A stretch of DNA of 45,899 bases from an uncultured Rhodospirillales bacterium (GCA_903856295.1 CAIOBP010000127.1:1-45899); one strand, 5' to 3'. Shown: positions 1 to 8,086, numbered from the stretch's first letter. Notes: generated by a model not told the origin, from the letters alone. Made by a program: numbers and translations.

Positions 1-111
1 CGCGGGATCGCCACCAAGTACCTGTCCAATTATCTCGGCTGGCGCCGGATGGTCGAGCGGCAGGGCGACGAGGTGTCTCCGTTTCAGGTCATGGCCGCAG
101 CGCTGGCCTGA
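1..111 (+). CDS. Transposase, C-terminal fragment (IS1595/ISXO2-like?)
   Basis: The frame is open from the first base and ends at a TGA at 109-111, giving 36 residues that include ATKYLSNYLGWRRMVERQ. From memory, this 'TKYL-NYLGWRRM' ending is typical of DDE transposases of the IS1595/ISXO2 type. The catalytic residues lie outside the window, so family and integrity cannot be confirmed. The 283 bases between its stop and rplM should contain the right end of the element and the rplM leader; I could not define a terminal inverted repeat. Other short DDE families remain possible. Confidence 0.5.
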   Translation, partial: RGIATKYLSNYLGWRRMVERQGDEVSPFQVMAAALA

Positions 112-266
112 CCGTCAACAACCAACGCCGTCAGAGCCTTTTTTAATGCTTCGGATGAACTGAACCCCCGACACCGGCAGGGGAAAAGCCCATGGAATCA
201 AGGCGCATGCCGATGCGGTACTGTGATACCGCGCACCAACGCGTTGTCAACCAATCATATTTCCGG

Positions 267-295
267 TTGACAGGGCGCGAGTCCGGCCGTACAAA
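267..295 (+). promoter_or_regulatory. Sigma-70-type promoter of rplM-rpsI
   Basis: A perfect -35 TTGACA (267-272) is followed after 17 bases by TACAAA (290-295). Transcription would start near 302 and give a leader of about 90 bases before rplM. It is the best promoter match upstream of the ribosomal operon. The rest of 112-394 shows no gene I can support. Confidence 0.65.
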
Positions 296-394
296 GCCTG
301 CCTCAAATCGGGTGTCCCGAGGCCAAGTCGCGCCCCAACGGCCAGCATCAACCTCGAACTCACACCGGCAAGAAACACACCGTCGAGAGCAACG

Positions 395-859
395 ATGAAA
401 ACCTTCAACCTCAAACCGTCGGAGATCGAGAAGAAGTGGCTTCTCGTCGATGCCGATGGCCTCGTCCTGGGGCGACTGGCCAGCATTCTGGCCACGATCC
501 TGCGGGGCAAGCACAAAGCGACCTACACGCCTTATCTTGATTGCGGCGACAACATCATCGTGATCAATGCCGAGAAGGTCCGCCTGACCGGCAACAAGCG
601 CAAGGACGATATGTTCTACTGGCACACCGGTTATCCCGGTGGCATCAAGGGGCGCTCGAAGGGCCAGATTCTCGACGGCCGCTACCCCGAGCGGGTGGTG
701 ATCAAGGCGGTCGAGCGCATGGTGCCGCGCGGGCCGCTCGGCCGGGAACAGATGAGCAATCTTCGGGTATACGCCGGGTCGGCTCACCCCCATGAAGCCC
801 AGCAACCCCAAGTGCTCGACATCGCGTCGCGCAATCCCAAGAACAAGAGGAGCGCGTAA
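395..859 (+). CDS. rplM: Large ribosomal subunit protein L13
   Basis: L13 is an early-assembling 50S protein that binds 23S rRNA. The 154-residue product has the normal family length and shows the expected blocks: [16 protein letters not shown] near the start, [18 protein letters not shown] in the middle, and [20 protein letters not shown] followed by [14 protein letters not shown] near the end. The ATG follows a purine-rich GAGAGCAACG. rpsI begins 5 bases after the stop; L13 and S9 form a conserved operon in bacteria. In E. coli this operon is controlled at its leader by L13; the roughly 90-base leader here would allow something similar, but that is inference. Confidence 0.98.
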   Translation: MKTFNLKPSEIEKKWLLVDADGLVLGRLASILATILRGKHKATYTPYLDCGDNIIVINAEKVRLTGNKRKDDMFYWHTGYPGGIKGRSKGQILDGRYPERVVIKAVERMVPRGPLGREQMSNLRVYAGSAHPHEAQQPQVLDIASRNPKNKRSA

Positions 860-864
860 AGCCC

Positions 865-1365
865 ATGGCCGGCGCAACCCTGACATTGTCAAGCCTCAAG
901 GACCTCGGCGCTCCCGCCGCCCCGTCCGCGAGCGCCTCCCCCGCCAAGCCCGAGACCCCCGAGCCCAAGATCGACGCCCAGGGCCGGGCCTACGCCACCG
1001 GCAAGCGCAAGGACGCGGTCGCCCGCGTCTGGATCAAGCCCGGCAAGGGCACGGTAACCATCAACGGTCGTGACGGCGCGGTTTATTTCGCCCGTCCGGT
1101 GCTGCGGATGATCGTCAGCCAGCCCTTCGGCATCGTCGAGCGGGCCGGTCAGTATGATGTGGTGGCTACCGTCGTCGGCGGCGGTCTCTCCGGTCAGGCC
1201 GGTGCCGTCCGTCACGGCATCTCCAAGGCGCTGACCTACTTCGAGCCCGCCCTGCGCGGCCCGCTGAAGGCCGCCGGCTTCCTGACCCGCGACAGCCGCG
1301 TCGTCGAGCGCAAGAAGTACGGCCGGGCCAAAGCCCGCCGCAGCTTCCAGTTCTCGAAGCGCTGA
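865..1365 (+). CDS. rpsI: Small ribosomal subunit protein S9
   Basis: S9 sits in the 30S head, and its basic C-terminal tail reaches the P-site tRNA. The product has 166 residues. The first ~40 are an Ala/Pro-rich extension common in alphaproteobacterial S9. The S9 domain begins at [18 protein letters not shown], includes [15 protein letters not shown], and ends with the [17 protein letters not shown] tail. The ATG lies 5 bases after rplM, and the two are co-transcribed. A long hairpin follows the stop. Confidence 0.98.
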   Translation: MAGATLTLSSLKDLGAPAAPSASASPAKPETPEPKIDAQGRAYATGKRKDAVARVWIKPGKGTVTINGRDGAVYFARPVLRMIVSQPFGIVERAGQYDVVATVVGGGLSGQAGAVRHGISKALTYFEPALRGPLKAAGFLTRDSRVVERKKYGRAKARRSFQFSKR

Positions 1366-1380
1366 GTTCGGTTCCGACAG

Positions 1381-1419
1381 CAACGGCCGGTCAACGGGCT
1401 CCCCGTTGGCCGGCCGTTG
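1381..1419 (+). terminator. Strong hairpin after rpsI
   Basis: Bases 1381-1398 pair with 1402-1419 in an 18-bp stem with one G-T pair and a 3-base loop. It starts 15 bases past the rpsI stop. There is no T-run behind it, so it is either a non-classical terminator or an mRNA 3' stabiliser. It lies between convergent genes and could serve both strands. Confidence 0.6.
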
Positions 1420-1420
1420 G

Positions 1421-1460
1421 CGTTTGCGCGCGAAACACGACGTTTGCGCGCGAAACACTG
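1421..1460. repeat. Two tandem 20-bp units, CGTTTGCGCGCGAAACAC core
   Basis: The 18-base core CGTTTGCGCGCGAAACAC occurs at 1421-1438 and again at 1441-1458, identical and exactly 20 bases apart, about two helical turns. Each unit has GTTT/AAAC arms around a GC core. It lies directly after the rpsI hairpin and ends 3 bases from the 3' end of the convergent gene at 1464. Function unknown. Confidence 0.8.
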
Positions 1461-1463
1461 CGC

Positions 1464-2099
1464 TCAGCGCCCCAACACAACGCTGGCGATATCACTGCCG
1501 GTGTGGACCGCCCAGCCCACGCCCTCCAAGGCCACGCTCTTGGCCGCGCCCAGGCTGCACCCCAGGCCGGCGCCCAGAATCACCAGCGGCGGACTGGCCA
1601 GCATCAATTCACCCGCGGCCACGATCTCGGCGACCGGAACCGCCGAGGAGAAGGCGCCTTCGGCGGCCCCCTTGAGGCAGCCGATGAAGGTTTCGTCCTC
1701 CCGGTGCTCGAGTCCGACCGCCAGCCTGAACGCCCTGGCCGCGCGGGAGACCCCGCTATCGTAGCCCAGGTGCTCGGCCACCAGACCACCGGTCATGATC
1801 ACCAGCAGCGCCAGGGCGCCCAGCGTCAGCCGCCGCCCGAGCGGCGACAGTCCCGACCAACCGCCGCTCCGAAGCCATGGAAAGCGCACGCTCCCCCAGG
1901 CGGCCCTGAGTCGGGCGACCAGACCGCCGGAGGAACGCCGCGGCTTGCCGCGCCGCTTCGCCGGGGCGCCTTCCTTGAGCCAGGCCTCAAGCCGGGGATT
2001 GCCCCCGCCCCCCTGCATCGGCCGGGGCTTCTTCCCGGCCGCGCGCGGCCGAGGCTTGGACGGGGCTTTCGCCCTTGGTGGAGTGGGTTTCTTGCTCAT
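1464..2099 (-). CDS. Hypothetical single-pass membrane protein
   Basis: The frame is open further upstream, but the ATG at 2099 (MSKKPTPPRAKAPSK) is preferred because the upstream residues look like non-coding translation. The product has 211 residues. The first ~80 are very basic and Pro/Arg/Lys-rich. One transmembrane segment follows (LTLGALALLVIMTGGLVAE). The C-terminal part includes a Gly/Ala-rich hydrophobic run (PPLVILGAGLGCSLGAAKSV) that could enter the membrane. I do not recognise the family. It converges with rpsI and diverges from the TMEM43-like gene across a 137-base spacer. Confidence 0.65.
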   Translation of the reverse strand: MSKKPTPPRAKAPSKPRPRAAGKKPRPMQGGGGNPRLEAWLKEGAPAKRRGKPRRSSGGLVARLRAAWGSVRFPWLRSGGWSGLSPLGRRLTLGALALLVIMTGGLVAEHLGYDSGVSRAARAFRLAVGLEHREDETFIGCLKGAAEGAFSSAVPVAEIVAAGELMLASPPLVILGAGLGCSLGAAKSVALEGVGWAVHTGSDIASVVLGR

Positions 2100-2236
2100 C
2101 GCCAAACCGTGGTTCGCGGAGAGTATAGGGGGTTCCGCAAAGTTTTGGGAACCGCCAGAACCGGATAAGAGACGCCGCTTTCCGGACCCCGCCGGTTGAG
2201 CTATCATGCCCACCCGCAAGTGAGGAGGGATGGCGC

Positions 2237-3394
2237 ATGTCCGACGATAATTCAAATTTCAGCACCGACAGTTTCACCGAGGTGACATCCACCGGTTGGG
2301 TATCGCGGATCGGCCAGTCGCTGGCCGGCGTCGTATTCGGCTTCATCGGCATTCTGGTGGCCATCGGAGTGCTGTACTGGAATGAGGGGCGCGCCGTCGA
2401 GGCTCACACCGCCCTGAGCGAGGGCGCGGGTGCCGTGGTCACCGTGCCGGCCCAGCCGGTCAATCCGGCGATGGAAGGCCGGCTGGTCCATGTGGTCGGG
2501 CTCGCCGAGACCCAGAACCCCGCGCGCGACCCGATCCTCGGGGTGAGCGCGCCGGGGCTGCTCCGGTTGCACCGCATCGCCGAGACCTACCAGTGGAAGG
2601 AAACCCAGCGCTCCCAGACCAACACCGAACTCGGGGGCAGCGAGCAGACCCGGACCACCTACGAATACAGCAAGGTTTGGTCCGAATCGGCGATCTCCTC
2701 AAGCGAGTTCCGCATTCCCAACGGTCACGGCAATCCCGCGCTCACCCTGAAAAGCCAGCACATGACCGCCAGCACCATCCGGCTCGGCGATTTCCGCGTC
2801 GCGCCGGCGCTGCTGGAGGAACTCGACGCCTATGAGCCGCTGGTGCCCGACGAGGCGGTCATGGGCGCCAAGGGCTTCCGTCCGCTCGACGGCATGTTCT
2901 TTCGCGGCAATGACCCCGGCAATCCCCGGGTCGGCGACGTCCGCGTCCGCTTCGAGGCGGTGGCCAGCCAGCCGGTGACCGTGGTCGCCGGTCAGGTCGC
3001 CGGGGAACTGGGCTCGTTCATCGCCAGCAACGGTTACAAGATCGACCTGATCGCCACCGGCAACCGCGCCGCCTCCGCCATGTTCAAGATGGCCCAGCAG
3101 GACGAGGCGATCCTGACCTGGGTGATTCGCGTCTGCGGCTTCTTCGGTATGATGATCTGTATCGCCATGCTGTTCCAACCGCTGGTGGTGCTGGTCTCGG
3201 TGCTGCCGTTCCTGGAAGTGCTGGCCGGCGGCGGCGCCCTGCTGGCGTCCTTCCTGCTCGCGGTCCCGCTGACCCTGATCACCATCGCCATCGCCTGGTT
3301 CGCCCACCGGCCGCTGCTCTCCGCGATCCTGATCGTGGCCGGCATCGGCGGCTCGCTGCTGGTGTCGCGGCTGGTCAAGCGCAAGCCGGCCTGA
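2237..3394 (+). CDS. TMEM43 (LUMA) family membrane protein
   Basis: The product has 385 residues. One N-terminal transmembrane helix (SLAGVVFGFIGILVAIGVLY) is followed by the WNEGRAV block typical of this family, a large soluble domain of about 260 residues, and a cluster of helices near the C-terminus (from about residue 295) ending in a basic tail. This matches the TMEM43/DUF1625 layout, best known from a eukaryotic ER and inner-nuclear-membrane protein. The bacterial function is not established. The ATG follows a good GGAGGG Shine-Dalgarno at 8-base spacing, and a Rho-independent terminator follows the gene, so it is probably transcribed alone. Confidence 0.85.
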   Translation: MSDDNSNFSTDSFTEVTSTGWVSRIGQSLAGVVFGFIGILVAIGVLYWNEGRAVEAHTALSEGAGAVVTVPAQPVNPAMEGRLVHVVGLAETQNPARDPILGVSAPGLLRLHRIAETYQWKETQRSQTNTELGGSEQTRTTYEYSKVWSESAISSSEFRIPNGHGNPALTLKSQHMTASTIRLGDFRVAPALLEELDAYEPLVPDEAVMGAKGFRPLDGMFFRGNDPGNPRVGDVRVRFEAVASQPVTVVAGQVAGELGSFIASNGYKIDLIATGNRAASAMFKMAQQDEAILTWVIRVCGFFGMMICIAMLFQPLVVLVSVLPFLEVLAGGGALLASFLLAVPLTLITIAIAWFAHRPLLSAILIVAGIGGSLLVSRLVKRKPA

Positions 3395-3411
3395 CCTGAC
3401 CTGACCTGACC
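3390..3411. repeat. CCTGA pentanucleotide x4
   Basis: Four perfect tandem CCTGA units begin inside the last codons of the TMEM43-like gene, and the stop codon is part of the first unit. Unit-number changes would alter only the 3' UTR. It is a minor slippage-prone tract. Confidence 0.8.
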
Positions 3412-3427
3412 GGCGGCAGGGAAAACC

Positions 3428-3468
3428 AGCGGGGCGGTTGCTGATAAAGCGACCGCCCCGCTTTTTTT
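3428..3468 (+). terminator. Rho-independent terminator after the TMEM43-like gene
   Basis: AGCGGGGCGGT (3428-3438) pairs perfectly with ACCGCCCCGCT (3452-3462), and a run of T follows to 3468. It is the clearest intrinsic terminator in the window. Confidence 0.93.
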
Positions 3469-3525
3469 CATCAAGTACAGGCACTTATTTAGATATCCTA
3501 CAACAATTATAAAAGCTAATCGCGC

Positions 3526-3555
3526 TTGACAAACCTTGCGCGCGATGACTAACCT
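3526..3555 (+). promoter_or_regulatory. Likely promoter of the lipoprotein gene
   Basis: TTGACA at 3526-3531 is followed after 18 bases by TAACCT (3550-3555). The -35 box is perfect and the -10 box weak. It lies about 50 bases before the start codon, in a locally AT-rich spacer. Confidence 0.45.
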
Positions 3556-3606
3556 CTGGAGAATTCTGGAACAGTTCGCGTGCAAATCTCATAATTGGAG
3601 ACTTTG

Positions 3607-4074
3607 ATGAAGAAGTCCTACTCGCTTTTGGTCATGATGGTTGCGTTGCTCGGCGCCTGCCAAACATCCGCTCCCCCTCCTCCCGCGCTCACGCTGACGG
3701 AGAAGGTTGACGAGGTTGAGCTGGGCGACAACAAGCTCTCCTGCAAAGCCATGATGGATGAAATCAATCGGCTGAAAGAGCTGGCCGCACTCTCCGAGCA
3801 GAACAAACGCTCGATTCAGCTCTCGCGCGCCAACGGGCTGGGCAACCAGTCGTCCGGCCTCGGCTCGTCGGTGCTGACCTCGGCGTTGAGCATGATTCCC
3901 GGGGTTGGGGCCGCCGCCTCGAGCCTCAGCGGTGCTCAGGCTGGCGCGGGCGCAAGCGCGGCGATGACCCAGTCCATGAACTCCATGGCCCAGGAAACCT
4001 ATGAGACTGAGAACGGCGCCAGGATCGAGAAGCGCAAGACGACCCTGACCGAGCGCTATAATCACAAGTGCTAG
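3607..4074 (+). CDS. Small outer-membrane-type lipoprotein, unknown function
   Basis: The ATG at 3607 is chosen because TTGGAGA lies just upstream at proper spacing; a TTG at 3595 is in frame but less likely. The 155-residue product starts with a lipoprotein signal (MKKSYSLLVMMVALLGAC). The lipobox is LGAC, with the lipidated Cys at position 18 and QTS following. The mature part has a short helical stretch (about 45-70), a Gly/Ser/Ala-rich middle (about 75-125) and a charged end finishing in Cys. A Gly-rich segment flanked by helices could be membrane-active, as in Gly-zipper lipoproteins. I do not recognise a family. Confidence 0.75.
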   Translation: MKKSYSLLVMMVALLGACQTSAPPPPALTLTEKVDEVELGDNKLSCKAMMDEINRLKELAALSEQNKRSIQLSRANGLGNQSSGLGSSVLTSALSMIPGVGAAASSLSGAQAGAGASAAMTQSMNSMAQETYETENGARIEKRKTTLTERYNHKC

Positions 4075-4220
4075 TGTGGTTACCGATAGAGTTGCATCCT
4101 ACCAGATCTATTCGTTATGGGCCGGGCATGACGACGGCGGCAGCGAATCAACTTGGTCGGATACCGCTCTGACGCAGAACACGAAGGAGGGGCTGTGAAT
4201 CCCCTCCAACACCACAAGAC

Positions 4221-4258
4221 AGGGCGTGATGCGGTCCCCCATGACCGCATCACGCCCT
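4221..4258. terminator. 16-bp perfect hairpin between convergent genes
   Basis: AGGGCGTGATGCGGTC (4221-4236) pairs with GACCGCATCACGCCCT (4243-4258) around a 6-base loop. It lies 12 bases past the stop of the minus-strand gene and about 150 past the lipoprotein stop. No T-run follows on either strand. The spacer 4075-4270 contains no gene I can support. Confidence 0.6.
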
Positions 4259-4270
4259 GACGCGTTTGGG

Positions 4271-5557
4271 TCAAATAAATTTCCTCGAGACGTAGACGCC
4301 GTTGCTGATGCCCATCAACAGCAGGAAACCCTCGGGAATATCGGGAATGGTGTAGCTGGTGACGATCTTGATCGCGACGAACAAGGCCGTGATCATGGTG
4401 AAGAACAGCATCTGCACCTTGGTCACGTCGATTTCCGGACTGCCGGGATTGGTGACGACGTCGGAGAAGTGAGGCACACCGAGTGTGACCGGGACCGACG
4501 CGACAGCCGGGGCATTGACTTCGGCAGCGGGGACTTCGGCAGCGGGGACTTCAGCGGCCGGGGCTTGCTCGGGTACGGACGCCGCAGCAAGTGCAGCGGC
4601 GGCGGCAACACTGCGGTTGCGCAATTCGGCGCTGATATTGGCGCTGCCCGAGATGCCGAGCATGATCAACGTACCGCTTTTGATGTCGATCAGGGTTCCG
4701 GTCAGGGTGATGACGTAAATGGCGCCGCCGCCGATCACCAGCGACCACACCAGAATTTGCAATTGCGACAGACTGGCCCGTCCCCTGCGGTCGGCGATGA
4801 TGCGCAAGATGAACGACGCACCGCCGAACGGCCCGATCTTGGGCGGACTGCACAGCCAGAGCAGAAACAGCATGGCCCCGACCAGCAGCGCGCAAATGAC
4901 CGCCGCCGCCGCCCGGCTGGTGACCCCGATTTCAAGGATGGTATCGGCAAACTGCCCGTCGCCATTGCCGATCCGGATCAGGACTTCGGCCAGGGGCACG
5001 CCGTTGAAAGCCGTGAAATTGCCGTAATGGGGCAGAATGTTCGGGTTGATGGCGTCGTCGAGGTCCTGGGTCAGCCCCCAGAAGCGCTGCGGCGCGGTCG
5101 GCATGCTGGGCACGGTGGCGGCGGCGACGATTTCGCCATCGGCGGTGGGCTTGTTGCTGATGATCCGCACCGGCAGCGGCGCCGTCCGGAACCGCTCATT
5201 GTAACCGTCGAGATAGCGCCAGCGGAAGCAGACCGTGAACGAGGTCTGGTTGACCGCCCACGGCCAATTGCGGACGATGAAGCGGATGTCGCCCCCGCGC
5301 GGCTGCCACAAGGTGGAGGGATCAAGCTCCACCTGGACCTTGCTGCCGGGAATCGGCTTGTCGCTCGGGGTGAAGGATTGGGCGGGGCAGGTTTGAAACG
5401 CGAACAGGTCGCGCCCTTTTATGGTGACTTCGGAGCCGGGAGCGTTGACCGCCACCGGAGCCGAAACCGGCTCCACCGCCTGCTGGGCATGGGAAGCGAT
5501 CGGACCCGATACGGTTGTCAGCAAAACCGTCACGAGAAACAGCCATCCGAATTTCAT
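4271..5557 (-). CDS. Secreted/membrane protein with three C-terminal membrane segments
   Basis: The start is the ATG at 5557, preceded by GAGTGAGGATGAT. The 428-residue product begins with a signal peptide (MKFGWLFLVTVLLTTVSG, cleavage near SHAQQ). An exported domain of about 200 residues follows, with several Trp and Cys. Next come two transmembrane helices (VICALLVGAMLFLLWL and LQILVWSLVIGGGAIYVITL), an Ala/Pro linker with three AAEVP-type repeats, and a last hydrophobic part ending GFLLLMGISNGVYVSRKF. The 'SQLQILVWSLV ... LMGISNGVYVSRK' module recurs in many unannotated bacterial membrane proteins as I remember it; its role is unknown. A palindrome about 100 bases upstream may be its operator. 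Confidence 0.72.
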   Translation of the reverse strand: MKFGWLFLVTVLLTTVSGPIASHAQQAVEPVSAPVAVNAPGSEVTIKGRDLFAFQTCPAQSFTPSDKPIPGSKVQVELDPSTLWQPRGGDIRFIVRNWPWAVNQTSFTVCFRWRYLDGYNERFRTAPLPVRIISNKPTADGEIVAAATVPSMPTAPQRFWGLTQDLDDAINPNILPHYGNFTAFNGVPLAEVLIRIGNGDGQFADTILEIGVTSRAAAAVICALLVGAMLFLLWLCSPPKIGPFGGASFILRIIADRRGRASLSQLQILVWSLVIGGGAIYVITLTGTLIDIKSGTLIMLGISGSANISAELRNRSVAAAAALAAASVPEQAPAAEVPAAEVPAAEVNAPAVASVPVTLGVPHFSDVVTNPGSPEIDVTKVQMLFFTMITALFVAIKIVTSYTIPDIPEGFLLLMGISNGVYVSRKFI

Positions 5558-5649
5558 ATCATCCTCACTCTCCGGAAACACCTTTGGTTGTACGCTCGCT
5601 ATGGCGTTCGATGAAGAGCTATGGCTTAAAGTCGGCTTATGTCCACAAC

Positions 5650-5679
5650 AGGTTTGTGTGTCATTTTGACACGCAACCT
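5650..5679. promoter_or_regulatory. Palindrome GTGTCA-TTT-TGACAC, candidate operator
   Basis: GTGTCA (5658-5663) and TGACAC (5667-5672) form a perfect 6+6 inverted repeat around TTT. Further matching flanks (TTTG.../...CAAC) extend the symmetry to about 28 bases with mismatches. It lies 93-122 bases upstream of the start of the gene at 4271-5557. The size and symmetry suit a dimeric regulator, but the regulator is unknown. Confidence 0.45.
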
Positions 5680-5732
5680 TTGTCATGCGTAAGGAGGGCG
5701 CCCCGGGCAAAAAGCAGGTGTTCGACCGGCCC

Positions 5733-5766
5733 AAAACAAAGCCGGCCCGCGCAAGGGCGGGCCGGC
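5733..5766 (-). terminator. Terminator of the argC-carbonic anhydrase operon
   Basis: GCCGGCCCGC (5741-5750) pairs with GCGGGCCGGC (5757-5766). On the minus strand the stem is followed by TTTGTTTT. It lies 27 bases past the stop of the gene at 5793. Confidence 0.85.
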
Positions 5767-5792
5767 GAAGCGAAAACGGTGGGAGGGGAGGC

Positions 5793-6311
5793 TCAGGCCA
5801 GCCGGTAATTCCGCGCCAACTGGGCGTAATGGCGCGCCGATTCGGGGAAGAAGGCGATTTCCGCCGCCGTGAGATCGCGCTGGTGCTTGGCCGGGCTGCC
5901 GGTCCAGAGCTGGCCGGCTTTCACCCGTTTGCCCGGCGTCACCAGGGCGCCGGCCCCAACCATGGCGCCGCTTTCCACATAGGCGCCATCCATCACGCAG
6001 GCCTTCATGCCGATGAAGCTGCCGCTTTCGATGGTGCAGGCGTGCAGCACCGCCATATGGCCGACCGTGACGTCATCGCCGATGAAGGTGCCCTGGCCCT
6101 TGGACGCCACATGGATGATCGTGCCGTCCTGGATGTTGGTGCGCTTGCCGATGCGGATGACGTTGACGTCGCCGCGCAGAATGCAGCCGAACCAAATACC
6201 GGTGTCCTCATCGATCTCGGTATCGCCGGTAATCACCGCCGTCGGGGCGACGAACACGCTGTCGTGGAGGGTCGGGACAATGCCCTTGTAGGGCAGGATC
6301 AGGCCGCTCAT
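5793..6311 (-). CDS. Gamma-class carbonic anhydrase family protein
   Basis: The product has 172 residues and folds as a left-handed beta helix of hexapeptide repeats (for example GDTEIDEDTGIWFGCILRGD). Family members hydrate CO2 or act as structural homologues (CaiE/PaaY/YrdA type). The metal-ligand histidines can be placed at IIHVAS and TVGHMAVLHA. The ATG at 6311 is chosen because GGAGG lies 8 bases upstream; a GTG at 6329 overlapping the argC stop is possible. It is transcribed with argC. Whether it has anhydrase activity cannot be told from sequence alone. Confidence 0.9.
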   Translation of the reverse strand: MSGLILPYKGIVPTLHDSVFVAPTAVITGDTEIDEDTGIWFGCILRGDVNVIRIGKRTNIQDGTIIHVASKGQGTFIGDDVTVGHMAVLHACTIESGSFIGMKACVMDGAYVESGAMVGAGALVTPGKRVKAGQLWTGSPAKHQRDLTAAEIAFFPESARHYAQLARNYRLA

Positions 6312-6325
6312 GGGGTTCGCCTCCG

Positions 6326-7372
6326 TCACGGGAACAGCGCCACCTGCTCGAGACCCATGGTCTCGGGCAGGCCGAGCATGACATTCATGTTCTGCACCGC
6401 CTGCCCCGAGGCGCCCTTGACCAGATTGTCGAGCACCGAGATCACGATGGCGTGGCCGGGCCGGTGGTCGGGGAAAACGCCCATGTGCAGATGATTGGAG
6501 CCCCGGACATGGCGGGTCGCCGGCGCCACCCCGGCCGGCACCACCTTGAGAAACGGCTCGGACTGGTAAGCCGAGACCAGGGTCTGGCGCAGGTCGTCCA
6601 CCGTGGCGCCGTTCACCAGCCGGACATAGGTGGTGATCAACTCGCCCCGGTTCATCGGGATCAGGTGCGGCGTGAAGGACAGCGACACCGGGCCGCCGGC
6701 GGCCAGTGCCAGTTCCTGCTCCATCTCGGGCATGTGGCGGTGGCGGCCAACGCCGTAAGCGCTCATGCCCTCGCTGATTTCACAAAACAAATTGGCCTGC
6801 TTGGCGTCGCGCCCGGCGCCCGAGACCCCCGACTTGGCGTCGATGATCAGGCTGCCGGGGTCGATCTGTCCGGCCTTGAGCAGCGGGATCAGCGGCAGCA
6901 TCGCCGCCGTCGGATAGCAGCCGGGGTTGGCCACCAGCCGCGCCACCCGAACCGCCGGCCGCGCGTGCTCGGTCAGGCCATAGACCGCCTCCTTCTGAAG
7001 CTCGACCGCCCGGTGCGCCTGACCATACCATTCGGCGTAGGTGGCGGGATCGAACAGCCGGAAGTCGGCCGACAAATCGACCACCCGCAACCGCTCGGGC
7101 AAACCGGCGATCACCTCCTGGGTGGTGCCGTGAGGCAGGGCGCAGAACACGAAATCCACGTCGTCCCAGGTCACCTCCGCGATCTTGATGGTGGCCGGCA
7201 GGTCGAACGGCGCCAGATGCGGGAAAATCTCGGCCATCGGCTTGCCGGCCTGACGCTCGGCGGTCAAAACCCGGATGTCGGCGGCGGGATGGCAGAGCAG
7301 CAAACGCAACAACTCGGCCCCGGTATACCCAGAGGCTCCGAGAATGGCGATGCGGGTGGGATGGATATGCAT
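6326..7372 (-). CDS. argC: N-acetyl-gamma-glutamyl-phosphate reductase
   Basis: ArgC catalyses the third step of arginine synthesis, the NADPH-dependent reduction of N-acetylglutamyl phosphate to its semialdehyde. The 348-residue product has the N-terminal nucleotide-binding loop (IAILGASGYTGAELLRLL), the catalytic Cys in LVANPGCYPTAAMLPL, and the conserved SGVSGAGRDAK segment. It is full length. No other arg gene is nearby. The distance to the rpsI end is about 5 kb, with unrelated genes between them. A carbonic anhydrase-like gene follows in the same transcript. Confidence 0.96.
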   Translation of the reverse strand: MHIHPTRIAILGASGYTGAELLRLLLCHPAADIRVLTAERQAGKPMAEIFPHLAPFDLPATIKIAEVTWDDVDFVFCALPHGTTQEVIAGLPERLRVVDLSADFRLFDPATYAEWYGQAHRAVELQKEAVYGLTEHARPAVRVARLVANPGCYPTAAMLPLIPLLKAGQIDPGSLIIDAKSGVSGAGRDAKQANLFCEISEGMSAYGVGRHRHMPEMEQELALAAGGPVSLSFTPHLIPMNRGELITTYVRLVNGATVDDLRQTLVSAYQSEPFLKVVPAGVAPATRHVRGSNHLHMGVFPDHRPGHAIVISVLDNLVKGASGQAVQNMNVMLGLPETMGLEQVALFP

Positions 7373-7484
7373 GGAAGACTCACGAAGTCAGGACGACACG
7401 GCAACAGCCCCCGGAGACTACCGCAACCCGCGAATTCCGCAAGTGAAGGAAATTGGTCCGGGGAAGCGGTAGCGGCGAATGCCT

Positions 7485-7874
7485 TCAGGCGCCGTCGGGG
7501 GTTTCGAACTCCTGCGGCGCGGTTCCGGCGTCGCTGGCTTCGATCCAGGGATACACCCGGTTGGCCACCGCCAGACAAATTTCGCCGCCGATCAGGCGCA
7601 GCGACTTCCCGGCATGGTGGGGCAGCGGAATGCCTTGCTGCCGGCAGAGCAGGATCAGCATCGCCGCGCTCTCGGCGGCGGTGAACTCGAGGGTGTCGGT
7701 GGCATCGGAGCCGTCGCCGCAGACCTCGGCCACCACCACCGGCGGTTGCCCCGGTTGCACGAACGCCTGCCGCACTTCGCGGAAATAACGGTCGCGGTTG
7801 GACACGCCGAATAAACGCACCGCCTCGGCCAACGCCTCGGACGAAAAGCTGATCAGGCGAATTTCAGTGATCAT
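7485..7874 (-). CDS. Conserved hypothetical protein, 129 aa
   Basis: The ATG follows a GAGGTGCCGAG ribosome binding site. The protein is soluble with no signal peptide. It has a beta-alpha start (MITEIRLISFSSEALAEAVR), a middle with PPVVVAEVCGDGSDA, a helical stretch (ESAAMLILLCRQQGIPLP) and GGEICLAVANR near the end. I do not recognise a characterised family. The coding pattern (reading-frame GC bias, plausible start) supports a real gene. It precedes argC on the same strand, with a 112-base gap. Confidence 0.65.
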   Translation of the reverse strand: MITEIRLISFSSEALAEAVRLFGVSNRDRYFREVRQAFVQPGQPPVVVAEVCGDGSDATDTLEFTAAESAAMLILLCRQQGIPLPHHAGKSLRLIGGEICLAVANRVYPWIEASDAGTAPQEFETPDGA

Positions 7875-8069
7875 CTCGGCACCTCAGGCTCCCACCCCGC
7901 TTCGACCCCCGCGCGATCGCGCAAGGGGGGCTGGTTTCATCCGGCCCGGCCCGCCATCGTAGTCCGAACCGGCGCCCGACACCATGAGAGAGTTCCGTCA
8001 TCCCAAGGTAACGGGCTCAGGGCACAGGGCAATCGGGTGAAGGGCCTTTATCCTATAAACGCCGTCATG

Positions 8070-8086
8070 CGCGGGCTTAACCCGCG
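8070..8086. repeat. Short perfect hairpin CGCGGG-CTTAA-CCCGCG
   Basis: A 6-bp GC stem with a 5-base loop lies in the 299-base spacer 7875-8173, which contains no gene I can support. Together with the element at 8161 it suggests a small accumulation of REP-like sequences here. Confidence 0.5.

Noticed and set aside
4080-4274. A 64-codon minus-strand frame between the lipoprotein and the 428-residue gene.
   Set aside because: It runs through the 16-bp hairpin and overlaps the downstream stop, and its composition is not gene-like.
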